Source: Candidatus Amphrikana amoebophyrae (GTDB lineage Bacteria > Chlamydiota > Chlamydiia > Chlamydiales > JACRBE01). Taken from it: 51,541 nt of DNA. Below are positions 1 to 7,033 of this stretch, piece by piece; positions within the stretch are counted from its first letter, which is position 1; every line of letters starts with the position of its first letter. The translations under genes were made by a program, and so were the position numbers. A model generated the notes under the pieces. It was not told the DNA's origin and did no database searches. It saw only the letters and a list, made by a program, of their open reading frames with translations. Location of the stretch: positions 1 to 51,541 of the forward strand of contig JAUHQG010000061.1 of assembly GCA_030408475.1 (NCBI GenBank). Reading direction: 5' to 3'.

Positions 1-98
1 TCCGCCAAAGCTTCAAATGCTAATAAGTCATACTTGCAATTACTTATAGAATTATAAAGTTGAGTCCATTGGGTATTTTCTTGGTGTTTTTTTTCCAT
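1..98 (-). CDS. 5' end of a putative immunity-type gene, cut by the window edge
   Basis: An ATG at 98 opens a frame that runs off the window after 32 codons (begins MEKKHQENTQW). It starts 8 nt after the stop of an Rhs toxin-tip remnant, the usual place for the cognate immunity gene of a polymorphic toxin. The same 98 nt occur unchanged at the right end (51444-51541). Too little is present to assign a family. The immunity role rests on position only. Confidence 0.45.
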   Translation of the reverse strand, partial: MEKKHQENTQWTQLYNSISNCKYDLLAFEALA

Positions 99-311
99 GT
101 TAATCTTTATCCTTTAGGAATTTCATTTGGTTTGGCCCCCCTCACACTCGGTCTCCCGGGCATGGGCCCCTTTGGCGATGGATTGATTTTATTTTCCTTA
201 ATATTCGGTCTAGAGATGTGATCATGGGGCTTTCCAGTCCCCCGGTATTGCTTGTATGTCCCATCTCCATTATAAGTGGTGTATTGTCCATCTGGACCAG
301 GTTTTTCAATA
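1..311. repeat. Left arm of window-terminal inverted repeat (~311 bp)
   Basis: Read in reverse complement, this matches 51231-51541 base for base over the outermost 119 bp, then with about nine substitutions to position 311, after which identity stops. It carries the end of an Rhs-type toxin tip and the first 98 nt of the next gene, both pointing outwards. Both window ends lie inside the same coding sequence, which favours a contig broken in a repeated Rhs cassette over a genuine telomere. Confidence 0.95.
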
Positions 312-376
312 CCTATAAAAAAATATAACCATCTAATTGAGGCCTTGTTGAAAAAGAATTTAATCCAAGAAGATGA
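107..376 (-). pseudogene. Decayed C-terminal tip of an Rhs polymorphic toxin
   Basis: The minus strand is open from a TAG at 377-379 down to the stop at 107-109 but has no convincing start. The last ~67 codons read EKPGPDGQYTTYNGDGTYKQ, followed by YRGTGKPHDHISRPNIKE and a Pro/Gly-rich tail ending NEIPKG. The copy at the right end encodes the same domain with E, G, F and T in place of some Q, D, I and I residues. The hydrophilic PDG..Y..YNGDGT.K.YRG.GK style is typical of exchangeable toxin tips. No Rhs core is attached here, so this is a displaced or broken cassette. Confidence 0.6.
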
Positions 377-452
377 CTAGAAATTACTTCTAATTTAGGT
401 TATTAAGTTTGACACATTTTGTTTTGGGTATTTCATATGGATAATAGTTAAA

Positions 453-474
453 CCTTTAGGCGAGAGTAGTTCAA
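453..474. repeat. Solo 22-bp copy of an IS200/IS605 right-end sequence
   Basis: These 22 bases are identical to 16828-16849, which form the last hairpin arm and outer edge of the complete IS200/IS605 element in this window. No transposase accompanies this copy, and the upstream hairpin arm does not match. It looks like a scar or decayed end. It contributes the stop codon of the neighbouring lipoprotein gene, so that gene may have been shortened by the insertion. Confidence 0.65.
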
Positions 475-1406
475 TAAGGAGCTTCCCCCATAAGACTTTG
501 TAGAGTAAATTCAACAAAGTTCTTTCCCTTATACAGTTTTTGAATGTATTCTCTTTCTTTCTTGTATTGAAGCACCTTCGTGTCTTCTTTAAAGCCATAT
601 GAAGCAAAAGTTGGAATTGGAAAATTTTTTAAAGTACAATTATTAATTGATCCTTCATTACAAAATCTAAAAATAATATTATCTGATATTTGCTCCAACT
701 CCTCTTTCTGAGTTGAATGCTTCCATTGAAATCCCCATGAATTATCTATCCCGAAACCATAAATAACTCCATGCGTTACCGCGTTAACCATAACTTTAGG
801 CCAAAATTCAGAATCTTTATTTTTATACTGAGTTGCTTCATAAAGTGGATCAAAGTCCTTTTCATATAATTTGTAAAACAACATATAGTTCTCTTGAAGA
901 GCTAAAGCAAGGTTAAAAATATTTACAAAAACAATAGAAGCCTGTTTATTATCGAATTCCCCATCAAATTCCCTAAAAAGCAGAAAACCTTTAAGAGGAT
1001 ATTTACTTTGTACATTTTCCCATTTATCCCAGTTCTCTTCAAAATGATAACGTTCAAATTCTGTAACCGTGGCCTTTTCTTCATCAGAAAGAGAATCTAA
1101 GTATTCATCTACTTCTTCCTGAGTATAATAATATAAATTACACTCCGTTACAGGCTTTGACCCAAAGAGAGTATAAGCTCCCCCTTCTTCAAGTAAAAGC
1201 ATATGAAAAAAATCACTCATCCATTGATGATCTTCTAATGAAATCAGGCTTGAGGTACGCTCCGAAGTGCTTTTTGAACAAGATGAAAAAGTAAATAAAA
1301 TTGACAATATACAGGAGAAGGTGAGAGCATAGCGTAAAGAAACTGTAAATTTATAATTTTTTTTACCCCTCTTCAAGGATTTCAAAATGAAAAAAATATT
1401 TCTCAT
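471..1406 (-). CDS. Putative secreted lipoprotein, unknown function
   Basis: A 311-aa protein not recognised by family. After a basic N-terminus, a hydrophobic stretch (about residues 27-42) ends in F-S-S-C, a lipobox, so Cys43 is the probable lipidated residue and the mature protein should be membrane-anchored. The rest is acidic and rich in aromatic residues, without obvious repeats. The start at 1406 overlaps the start of the divergent gene at 1387 by 20 nt and has no clear Shine-Dalgarno. A TTG about 11 codons in is an alternative start. The 3' end runs into a 22-bp sequence shared with the IS200/IS605 right end, so the C-terminus (…LMGEAPY) may be an insertion-made truncation. Confidence 0.75.
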   Translation of the reverse strand: MRNIFFILKSLKRGKKNYKFTVSLRYALTFSCILSILFTFSSCSKSTSERTSSLISLEDHQWMSDFFHMLLLEEGGAYTLFGSKPVTECNLYYYTQEEVDEYLDSLSDEEKATVTEFERYHFEENWDKWENVQSKYPLKGFLLFREFDGEFDNKQASIVFVNIFNLALALQENYMLFYKLYEKDFDPLYEATQYKNKDSEFWPKVMVNAVTHGVIYGFGIDNSWGFQWKHSTQKEELEQISDNIIFRFCNEGSINNCTLKNFPIPTFASYGFKEDTKVLQYKKEREYIQKLYKGKNFVEFTLQSLMGEAPY

Positions 1407-1791
1407 ATTATCACTTTCAATATCATTAAGTGTTTTTGCTCAGACTAATACTAATACAAGAGATATAATTAAAACAATAGGCACTGATAATATTGAATTT
1501 ATTTCACAAGATAAAGTCTATTTAAAGCAAGACAATATCAACATAGGAGATCACGGACTATACCTAAAAAATAATTCTGATGAAATTGTATTCCTCCCTA
1601 TAGTTTACTCGGATAATGAGGGATGTTATTTAATTCAAACAAGCCGCGGGGCTCTCCCTAGATGCAAAGATTGCAACAAGAAAAAATTTGTGTTCTGCAA
1701 GGATAAAAACTGTGATGCTTATAAGCGTAGAGAAAAAATAAAAGCCGATCAAAAACAGAAAAAAGCATCAAAGAAAAAGTCTAAAAAATAA
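1387..1791 (+). CDS. Small secreted Lys/Cys-rich protein, unknown function
   Basis: A 134-aa protein with a clean signal peptide (about residues 1-18, cleavage likely after VFA). The middle resembles a small beta-rich domain. A cluster of six cysteines follows: one in GCYL, two in PRCKDCNKK and three in the FCKDKNCD region. This suggests metal binding or disulfides after export. The tail is almost purely basic (about 12 Lys in the last 25 residues). It lies 8 nt before the secreted protease gene on the same strand, so the two are probably co-transcribed. The protein could be a substrate, inhibitor or partner of that protease. No family recognised. Confidence 0.7.
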   Translation: MKKIFLILSLSISLSVFAQTNTNTRDIIKTIGTDNIEFISQDKVYLKQDNINIGDHGLYLKNNSDEIVFLPIVYSDNEGCYLIQTSRGALPRCKDCNKKKFVFCKDKNCDAYKRREKIKADQKQKKASKKKSKK

Positions 1792-1799
1792 CTAATAAT

Positions 1800-2459
1800 A
1801 TGATCATTTGTCTCAGATTTTTTATTTTTTTATGTTGTATATGTACAAATTTGTCAGCAAGCCCCCATGTTGATTTTGAATCAAAAGTGTTACCATCAAT
1901 AGCTCTTGTTGAATCGAATAAAAACTCAATAAAACAAGATCAGAACCAAAGCACATCTTTTGGTTCTGGTTTTTTTGTAAAAGAAAACGGTCTATTATTA
2001 ACAGCTTTTCATGTCGTTAAGAATGCTTCTGAAGTCATAATTCATCATGACAATCAAAAATACTCTGCTCATCTCTTGAATTCTTGGGCTCAACATGATG
2101 TAGCATTACTAAAAGTTGATGGAGATAGCTTTCCATTCCTACAATTTTCTCCACTTTGCAAGACAAGACTTGGACAGAAAGTAAGCATATGCGGATTCCC
2201 TTTCTCTATATCCTATACCTTCAATACTGGATCAATTGCCGCAATTCTTACAAAATCTACAGACTTTCTTTCAAAAAAACTTCTACTAGATGTCTACATA
2301 AGCCCAGGACATTCTGGAAGCCCCGTTATCGACTCACAAGGCACAGTCATCGCAATTTGCACCCATGTCATGAAGAGCAAGTCTGAGTATAGAGGATATG
2401 GAGTAGCATCTCCAATCAATATTCTAACAAATATTGCAGAATTGTTACATTTCCACTAA
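1800..2459 (+). CDS. Secreted trypsin-like serine protease (HtrA-type protease domain, no PDZ)
   Basis: A 219-aa protein with an N-terminal signal sequence (about residues 1-20) and a single chymotrypsin-fold domain. The catalytic triad is readable: His71 in TAFHVV, Asp100 in QHDVALLKV and Ser172 in PGHSGSPVID, the equivalent of the GNSGGP motif. The oxyanion and substrate pocket strands follow (GTVIAICTH, YGVASPI). The protein stops right after the protease domain, so there is no PDZ domain as in HtrA/DegP. It should act in the periplasm or outside the cell. It sits directly behind the small Lys/Cys-rich secreted protein, probably in one operon. Confidence 0.88.
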   Translation: MIICLRFFIFLCCICTNLSASPHVDFESKVLPSIALVESNKNSIKQDQNQSTSFGSGFFVKENGLLLTAFHVVKNASEVIIHHDNQKYSAHLLNSWAQHDVALLKVDGDSFPFLQFSPLCKTRLGQKVSICGFPFSISYTFNTGSIAAILTKSTDFLSKKLLLDVYISPGHSGSPVIDSQGTVIAICTHVMKSKSEYRGYGVASPINILTNIAELLHFH

Positions 2460-2489
2460 AAATGCAATACTCCCAAAAAATAAAAACTA

Positions 2490-2690
2490 AACCAAACTTA
2501 AAATTCTCCATATCAATTCAGCTTTTACTATCGAAGCAAGACCAGCAGTTATAAGAATCTCAATAAAAAAGATCCTACCATCCACATCTATATAGCATAC
2601 TGGATTGCTTCCGGCAAATAAATAGGGGTTCATCCCATCTACTGGCCCTAAAGGGTCCAATGAGATCTATGCCTGGTCCTTAATCAAAGT
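2490..2690 (-). pseudogene. Rhs core/tip-junction debris
   Basis: On the minus strand a short frame reads DPLGPVDGMNPYLFAGSNPV, then a Cys-Tyr-Ile-Asp-Val-Asp-Gly equivalent, then RIFFIEILITAGLASIVKAE. These correspond to the end of the Rhs core and the start of the hydrophobic linker of the intact Rhs protein at 4674-6689. Upstream the frame is broken by small indels and there is no start. It is a third, non-functional copy of the core-tip junction at this locus. Confidence 0.7.
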
Positions 2691-2737
2691 TTTTAGACAT
2701 CAAACATTGGAATACACTTAGATTTATATATCCCCAG

Positions 2738-3529
2738 CTAGCAACACTCAAATGTTTTAAGTATATAACCACCTTCAATATTAAGTTTTAAATCAAATTC
2801 ATCTTCAGAGATCATGCTAGATGTGATTTTTCTTTCAAAAAGGCCTTTAAGCTCGTTTTTTGCGTCCATAATATTCTCTGGTGCTGTCCCCGCAAGATAC
2901 AGCCCTTTTCTTTCTAATCTCCAACAAGACATATCAAGTAATAGTTTTTTACCTTGTTCAAATAATATTTCTAATCCACCAGAATCAAGATATGTAATTT
3001 TTCGAATGTGTCGGTTAACAAATTCAGAGTGATTTCTCCAACGGCTAGCATCTGCTGTAAATACCATTCTCTTTAAATGCCCTGTCACTACTTGTCTTGA
3101 TTCTTCAGTTAAAAGGTCTATACCAAAATCATGATTAGGGCTGAACATTACCCACTGATTCTCTTCAGCCCAACTAAAAAATGTTATGAGGTACATTCCA
3201 TTATCAAAAGCTATTTTTATGTCCGCAAATTCATTCAAAAACTCTATCGATAAAAGATTTGCGCCCAATAATTGTAAGATATCTGTATCTATGTCCTCTA
3301 TATGGTTACCTGATCCAACAATAAAACAATCGCCCCTCATTAAACGCCAAGCAGCATTACCAATCCAAAGACATCTTTTATTAGATTCTAACTGATCTTT
3401 TGAATCTTCAGTAGGCCCAAAATCTATAAAAATATTATGCCCAATCGAACGAAAAACTCTCGAAATAGAAAATCCATCTAATTCTCTCTCCATGAGAGTT
3501 AATTCATCCAATAATTTATTTTCCACCAA
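2738..3529 (-). CDS. Candidate immunity protein for the orphan Rhs tip
   Basis: A 263-aa soluble protein whose ATG overlaps the 3' end of the orphan Rhs tip by 14 nt, so the two are translationally linked as toxin-immunity pairs usually are. It appears to contain two related halves: each has a W-R-L element followed by a hydrophobic strand (CLWIGNAAWRL… and LLLDMSCWRLERKGLYLAG…) and then acidic helices. There is no signal peptide or membrane segment, which suits a cytoplasmic antitoxin. It ends a few hundred bases before further Rhs debris. Immunity function is inferred from position and architecture only. Confidence 0.7.
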   Translation of the reverse strand: MVENKLLDELTLMERELDGFSISRVFRSIGHNIFIDFGPTEDSKDQLESNKRCLWIGNAAWRLMRGDCFIVGSGNHIEDIDTDILQLLGANLLSIEFLNEFADIKIAFDNGMYLITFFSWAEENQWVMFSPNHDFGIDLLTEESRQVVTGHLKRMVFTADASRWRNHSEFVNRHIRKITYLDSGGLEILFEQGKKLLLDMSCWRLERKGLYLAGTAPENIMDAKNELKGLFERKITSSMISEDEFDLKLNIEGGYILKTFECC

Positions 3530-4244
3530 ATTTATAATATCCTTCTTCTACAATTTCATGATATCCATAGTTCTGTTTGCTAATATCTCTATGTAAACCT
3601 TCTACTTCTTTTCGAGATAATTTTCTACCCAGCTTTCTCTCAATCTCTTTGCATGCATTTCCAAACTGTTTGTTTTGAGGTTTATTCGTTCTTGGTGTCC
3701 CATCCCGCTGTTTACCGGCTTTCTTTTTCTCCATGTGAGCTTTAATATGCTTGCCTGTATGATATGCAGCAATTCCTGCTGTAGCACCCCAAACAATTGG
3801 AGCAAGACCTGGTACTGCTAAGGAAGCCCCCCTTACTCCCCAAATAAGAAAAGGTAAAGCGACTGCTGCATTTCCATCTACATCTATATGGCATACCGGA
3901 TTGCCTCCAGCAAATAAATAAGGATTCATCCCATCTACTGGACCTAAAGGATCCAAAGAAGTCCACCTCATTAACTCAGGATCATAATACCTATTGCCAA
4001 AATAGACTAAGCCTGTTTCTTGATCAAAATGTTTAGCTTGAAAAACCCAAGGAATTGCAAATCTCTTACCTATTAAGTGAGATCCAAAGGGATCCACTTG
4101 ATAGGTGATCTCTTTTTTAGATTTAACATGGGTTAGCTTTTTTAAATTACAAGTGACATCGTACTCAGGAATAAATACACCTTGATCGGTCTCAATCGTT
4201 ACTGGAGAAACAACTAATGGATGAATGCTTATTCCTGGAATACG
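3516..4244 (-). pseudogene. Orphan Rhs C-terminal tip (displaced toxin cassette)
   Basis: This carries only the last ~124 residues of the Rhs core (with FDQETGLVYFGNRYYDPE and DPLGPVDGMNPYLFAGGNPV), then a different toxin tip of ~118 aa. The tip has a short hydrophobic linker and ends in a basic helical domain with RKLSRKEVEGLHRDI and YGYHEIVEEGYYKFGGK. The nucleotide sequence of 3874-4244 repeats 5206-5576 with 14 substitutions and no gaps, so the shared core could recombine to swap this tip onto the intact Rhs gene. The first ATG is at 4097, in the core, and there is no signal sequence. It is therefore either a silent cassette or an internally initiated cytoplasmic toxin. Confidence 0.8.
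3874..4244. repeat. Direct repeat of the Rhs core 3' segment, copy 1 (other copy 5206-5576)
   Basis: A 371-bp segment repeated at a constant offset of 1332 bp, with 14 mismatches and no indels (about 96% identity). It ends abruptly at 4244, where sequence switches to the 3' end of the 146-aa candidate immunity gene. This is the homology block expected to drive exchange of Rhs tips. Confidence 0.93.
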
Positions 4245-4669
4245 CTAACGTCATTAAATCTCTGTTCTAATTCATCAATTATTCTATTATTTTTTGCTAC
4301 AACAACCCAAAATGAACTGTCTATCATTTGTAAACAAAATTCACAATTTTTATATAGATCTTCATCTGTTTTATAAAAATGAATTTTACCTCTATCTTTA
4401 CCTACAACTAACGTCATATCAATGATTTGAGTGTACCTCAAAGCTAGTCTTTTTAACTCTCCCCAAAAAAAATCCAGACCCATCTTCGAATCAAAAACTT
4501 TTTGCTCTAACTCTTTATTAGTAGGATTATCACCAATATTCCCTATTGCATTAATTTCTAATAATACACATTTTGTAAAATCTTCAAATGGTATGTATTT
4601 AACAATATCTTTTAGCTCAACAGAAATATATCCGTTGATATTATCAAATACTTTTATTCCTTTCATCAT
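4229..4669 (-). CDS. Candidate immunity protein for the intact Rhs toxin
   Basis: A 146-aa cytoplasmic protein (no signal, no membrane segment) starting 4 nt after the Rhs stop codon, the standard position for the cognate immunity gene. Its fold is not recognised. Alternating hydrophobic strands and acidic helices are visible (KVFDNINGYISVELKDI, IIDMTLVVGKDRGKIHFY). The last four residues (VFQE) and the stop codon are read from sequence belonging to the duplicated Rhs core. The native 3' end was therefore cut and re-terminated when the orphan cassette formed. Confidence 0.72.
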   Translation of the reverse strand: MMKGIKVFDNINGYISVELKDIVKYIPFEDFTKCVLLEINAIGNIGDNPTNKELEQKVFDSKMGLDFFWGELKRLALRYTQIIDMTLVVGKDRGKIHFYKTDEDLYKNCEFCLQMIDSSFWVVVAKNNRIIDELEQRFNDVSVFQE

Positions 4670-4673
4670 AACC

Positions 4674-6689
4674 TCATAATGTTTCAGCTTTACTTGAGCG
4701 TTTTAAAGAACCACCTGTTGAATTCGGCTCCCATTTATGTTGGTGCGGGTTTGAATGATTTTTGGGCAAACCATGATCCGTAAAATCAATATCTCTTATT
4801 TTTTTACCTGTTTCATCAAATTCCCTACATTGTGTATACACTTCTCCTGTTCTTTTGCTTTGACGTTTGCCTAACTGAGTATGTGGAGCATCTGTATCAG
4901 GAATAGCCTCTCCATGCTCATCTTTAGGTAATGAACGGTCAGGAGCATAAGGTTTTTTTGCTCTCTTTCGACGCTCTTCAAGCTTCCTCCTAACTTCTTC
5001 ATCTCTTTGCCGTTTCCCCTCTAGTTTTTTTTGCCTATTTTTCTCTTCGAGCCTAACTGTCTCTTCCCACTGCTTTTGCTCTTTATGCTTTTTAACTTGA
5101 TCTGATGTCACTTTTGCTGCCACTGCCAAGCCACCCCCTACCAATAAAGCTTTTACCATAGCAGCAACTCCTGCTGTTATTGGAATAGCAAAGAAAAAGA
5201 TTCTACCATCTACATCTATATGGCATACTGGATTGCCTCCAGCAAATAAATAAGGATTCATCCCATCGACTGGCCCTAAAGGATCCAAAGAAGTCCACCT
5301 CATTAACTCAGGATCATAATATCTATGACCAAAATAGACTAAGCCTGTTTCTTGATCAAAATGTTTGGCTTGAAAGACCCAAGGAATTGTAAACGTCTTA
5401 CCTATTAAATGAGATCCAAAGGGATCCACTTGATAGGTGATCTCTTTTTTAGATTTAACATGAGTTAACTTTTTTAAATTACAAGTGACATCGTACTCAG
5501 GAATAAATACACCTTGATCGGTCTCAATCGTTACTGGAGAAACAACTAATGGATGAATGCTTATTCCTGGAATACGAAGCGCCTTAAGCTTACCTTGCCC
5601 ATCAATAACTCCTATCTCATTAGCATCAGTATAAAGGTAGCTTTCAGAACTTTGCCCCTTTTTTGACCTAACAGTTTTTGACATTCTGCGATTGAAGATA
5701 TCATATGTAAAACTAACCTCATATTGTGAGTTCATGACCCAAATAAGACGGTTGAGGGCATCGTACTTATACTTTATAACTCCCTTATCGCTCTTTTTTT
5801 CAATTAGGTTTCCATTGAGATCATATTTACACTTAATATTATTAAACTCTATGAGTTCATTAAGAATATTCACTTTCCCATTTACTGGATTACCCAAAGA
5901 ATCATATTCAGTTTTGGCATTTAGTAAATATCCATATGCATCGAGATTTATTGGGTAATCAGTGGTAAGTGTTGGATCATTTATTCTTTTTTCATAGAGA
6001 CACTTCCCCATTTGAGAATAACGCTTAACTTTAAACTCATCCTCACTATTTTCATAAACAATGCTCCCCCATTGCCCTAGATCAAATTGCGATATACCCT
6101 CATTTTTAGCATCGTATGCAATGTGAATGGTCTGGCCACTGGGAAATCTCTCTTGAATAAGTTTGCCATTTCTATCTACTACTCTTTCAATCGTTTCTTC
6201 ATTAATATTATCTCTAGACCATGCGATATTCCCATCATCATCATATTCTAAGCTATAATCAATACTGTTATCACTAGAAAATATACCTACAACCTGGTTG
6301 GCATCATATTCGAAGTAGATTTTGACACCATTTGGATAAACCATAGCCATGACATTTCCGTCAGAGTCATAATCGTATTTGATAGTTCTTGCAAGATCGC
6401 TATTGAATCCTCTAGTTAATGAGAGCAACAAGTTGTTAGATGTAAAATTACAGCTAGTAGCTAGGGTTTGAACTCTTTGATTCTTGTGATAAATATGATC
6501 TTTAATAACATATTCATTTTCATCTACTTCAACAATCTCTTGAGTACATATAGATGAACCATCTTTTAATTTTATCTCTGTTGTATTGGGCCCCTGACAG
6601 CGGGCACTCCAATTTTCGCCAAAAGTATCATTCTCATCTGCTAATAATGAAAATGTAAAGCATAATAATAACATAAAAAATGAGCGCAT
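4674..6689 (-). CDS. Short Rhs/YD-repeat polymorphic toxin with signal peptide
   Basis: A 671-aa protein. An N-terminal signal sequence (about residues 1-17, ending SLLA) is followed by YD/RHS repeats from about residue 100 (Y-x-Y-D-x-x-G-N and IKYKYDALNRLIWV types). The core closes with DQETGLVYFGHRYYDPE and a DPLG…NPYLFAGGNPV segment ending in IDVDG at residue 495. A 176-aa variable tip then begins with a hydrophobic linker and a charged Lys/Arg/Glu helix. It ends in a His-rich domain (DAPHTQLG, DIDFTDHGLPKNHSNPHQHK) with candidate catalytic or metal-binding histidines at about 603, 639, 645, 649 and 651. The protein is far shorter than classical ~1400-aa Rhs proteins. A candidate immunity gene follows directly. 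Probable export and tip release fit contact-dependent toxicity, but the activity is not identified. Confidence 0.88.
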   Translation of the reverse strand: MRSFFMLLLCFTFSLLADENDTFGENWSARCQGPNTTEIKLKDGSSICTQEIVEVDENEYVIKDHIYHKNQRVQTLATSCNFTSNNLLLSLTRGFNSDLARTIKYDYDSDGNVMAMVYPNGVKIYFEYDANQVVGIFSSDNSIDYSLEYDDDGNIAWSRDNINEETIERVVDRNGKLIQERFPSGQTIHIAYDAKNEGISQFDLGQWGSIVYENSEDEFKVKRYSQMGKCLYEKRINDPTLTTDYPINLDAYGYLLNAKTEYDSLGNPVNGKVNILNELIEFNNIKCKYDLNGNLIEKKSDKGVIKYKYDALNRLIWVMNSQYEVSFTYDIFNRRMSKTVRSKKGQSSESYLYTDANEIGVIDGQGKLKALRIPGISIHPLVVSPVTIETDQGVFIPEYDVTCNLKKLTHVKSKKEITYQVDPFGSHLIGKTFTIPWVFQAKHFDQETGLVYFGHRYYDPELMRWTSLDPLGPVDGMNPYLFAGGNPVCHIDVDGRIFFFAIPITAGVAAMVKALLVGGGLAVAAKVTSDQVKKHKEQKQWEETVRLEEKNRQKKLEGKRQRDEEVRRKLEERRKRAKKPYAPDRSLPKDEHGEAIPDTDAPHTQLGKRQSKRTGEVYTQCREFDETGKKIRDIDFTDHGLPKNHSNPHQHKWEPNSTGGSLKRSSKAETL
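5206..5576. repeat. Direct repeat of the Rhs core 3' segment, copy 2 (in the intact gene)
   Basis: The counterpart of 3874-4244 lies within the intact Rhs gene and covers roughly residues 372-495 of the protein, immediately before the variable tip. Confidence 0.93.
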
Positions 6690-6835
6690 AACTACCTCAA
6701 AAGCGAATAAATGAAGTTTAAGCTAGTTTTTTATACTATTTTGGTCAATCGAAAAAAACGCTTGCTAAAGCCGTAAACAGAATTGAAATGCTTGCTCAAT
6801 GTTCATCTAAAAAAGCCTAGTTTCTAAACAAGCTC

Positions 6836-7033
6836 TTAAGGCTTAGATCTAAATTCTGTTGTATTATTTTTTTTAATGTCAATCAAAGATGGGGTTGAAA
6901 TCTGTCTCTTTGTTCCTCTCACTTTCGTGGAATATGTGAAATTTAAGAATCCCATAGATATACAGAAATTGAGAATTGCTATCGCTGCCAGGACTCCTCC
7001 AACTAATACAGCTTTTACTATGTGTGTGATCAA
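6836..7033 (-). pseudogene. Possible Rhs tip-linker remnant
   Basis: A 65-codon frame, starting only with TTG, begins ITHIVKAVLVGGVLAAIAI. This resembles the hydrophobic linker that follows the Rhs core at 4674-6689 (AAMVKALLVGGGLAVAAK). The rest is unrecognised. It overlaps the end of the Fic gene by 4 nt. It is best explained as debris from an earlier Rhs cassette, although a small membrane protein cannot be excluded. Confidence 0.3.

Noticed and set aside
395-607. 70-aa minus frame at the 3' end of the lipoprotein gene
   Set aside because: Overlaps the lipoprotein gene in another frame and crosses the IS-like scar; no ribosome site.
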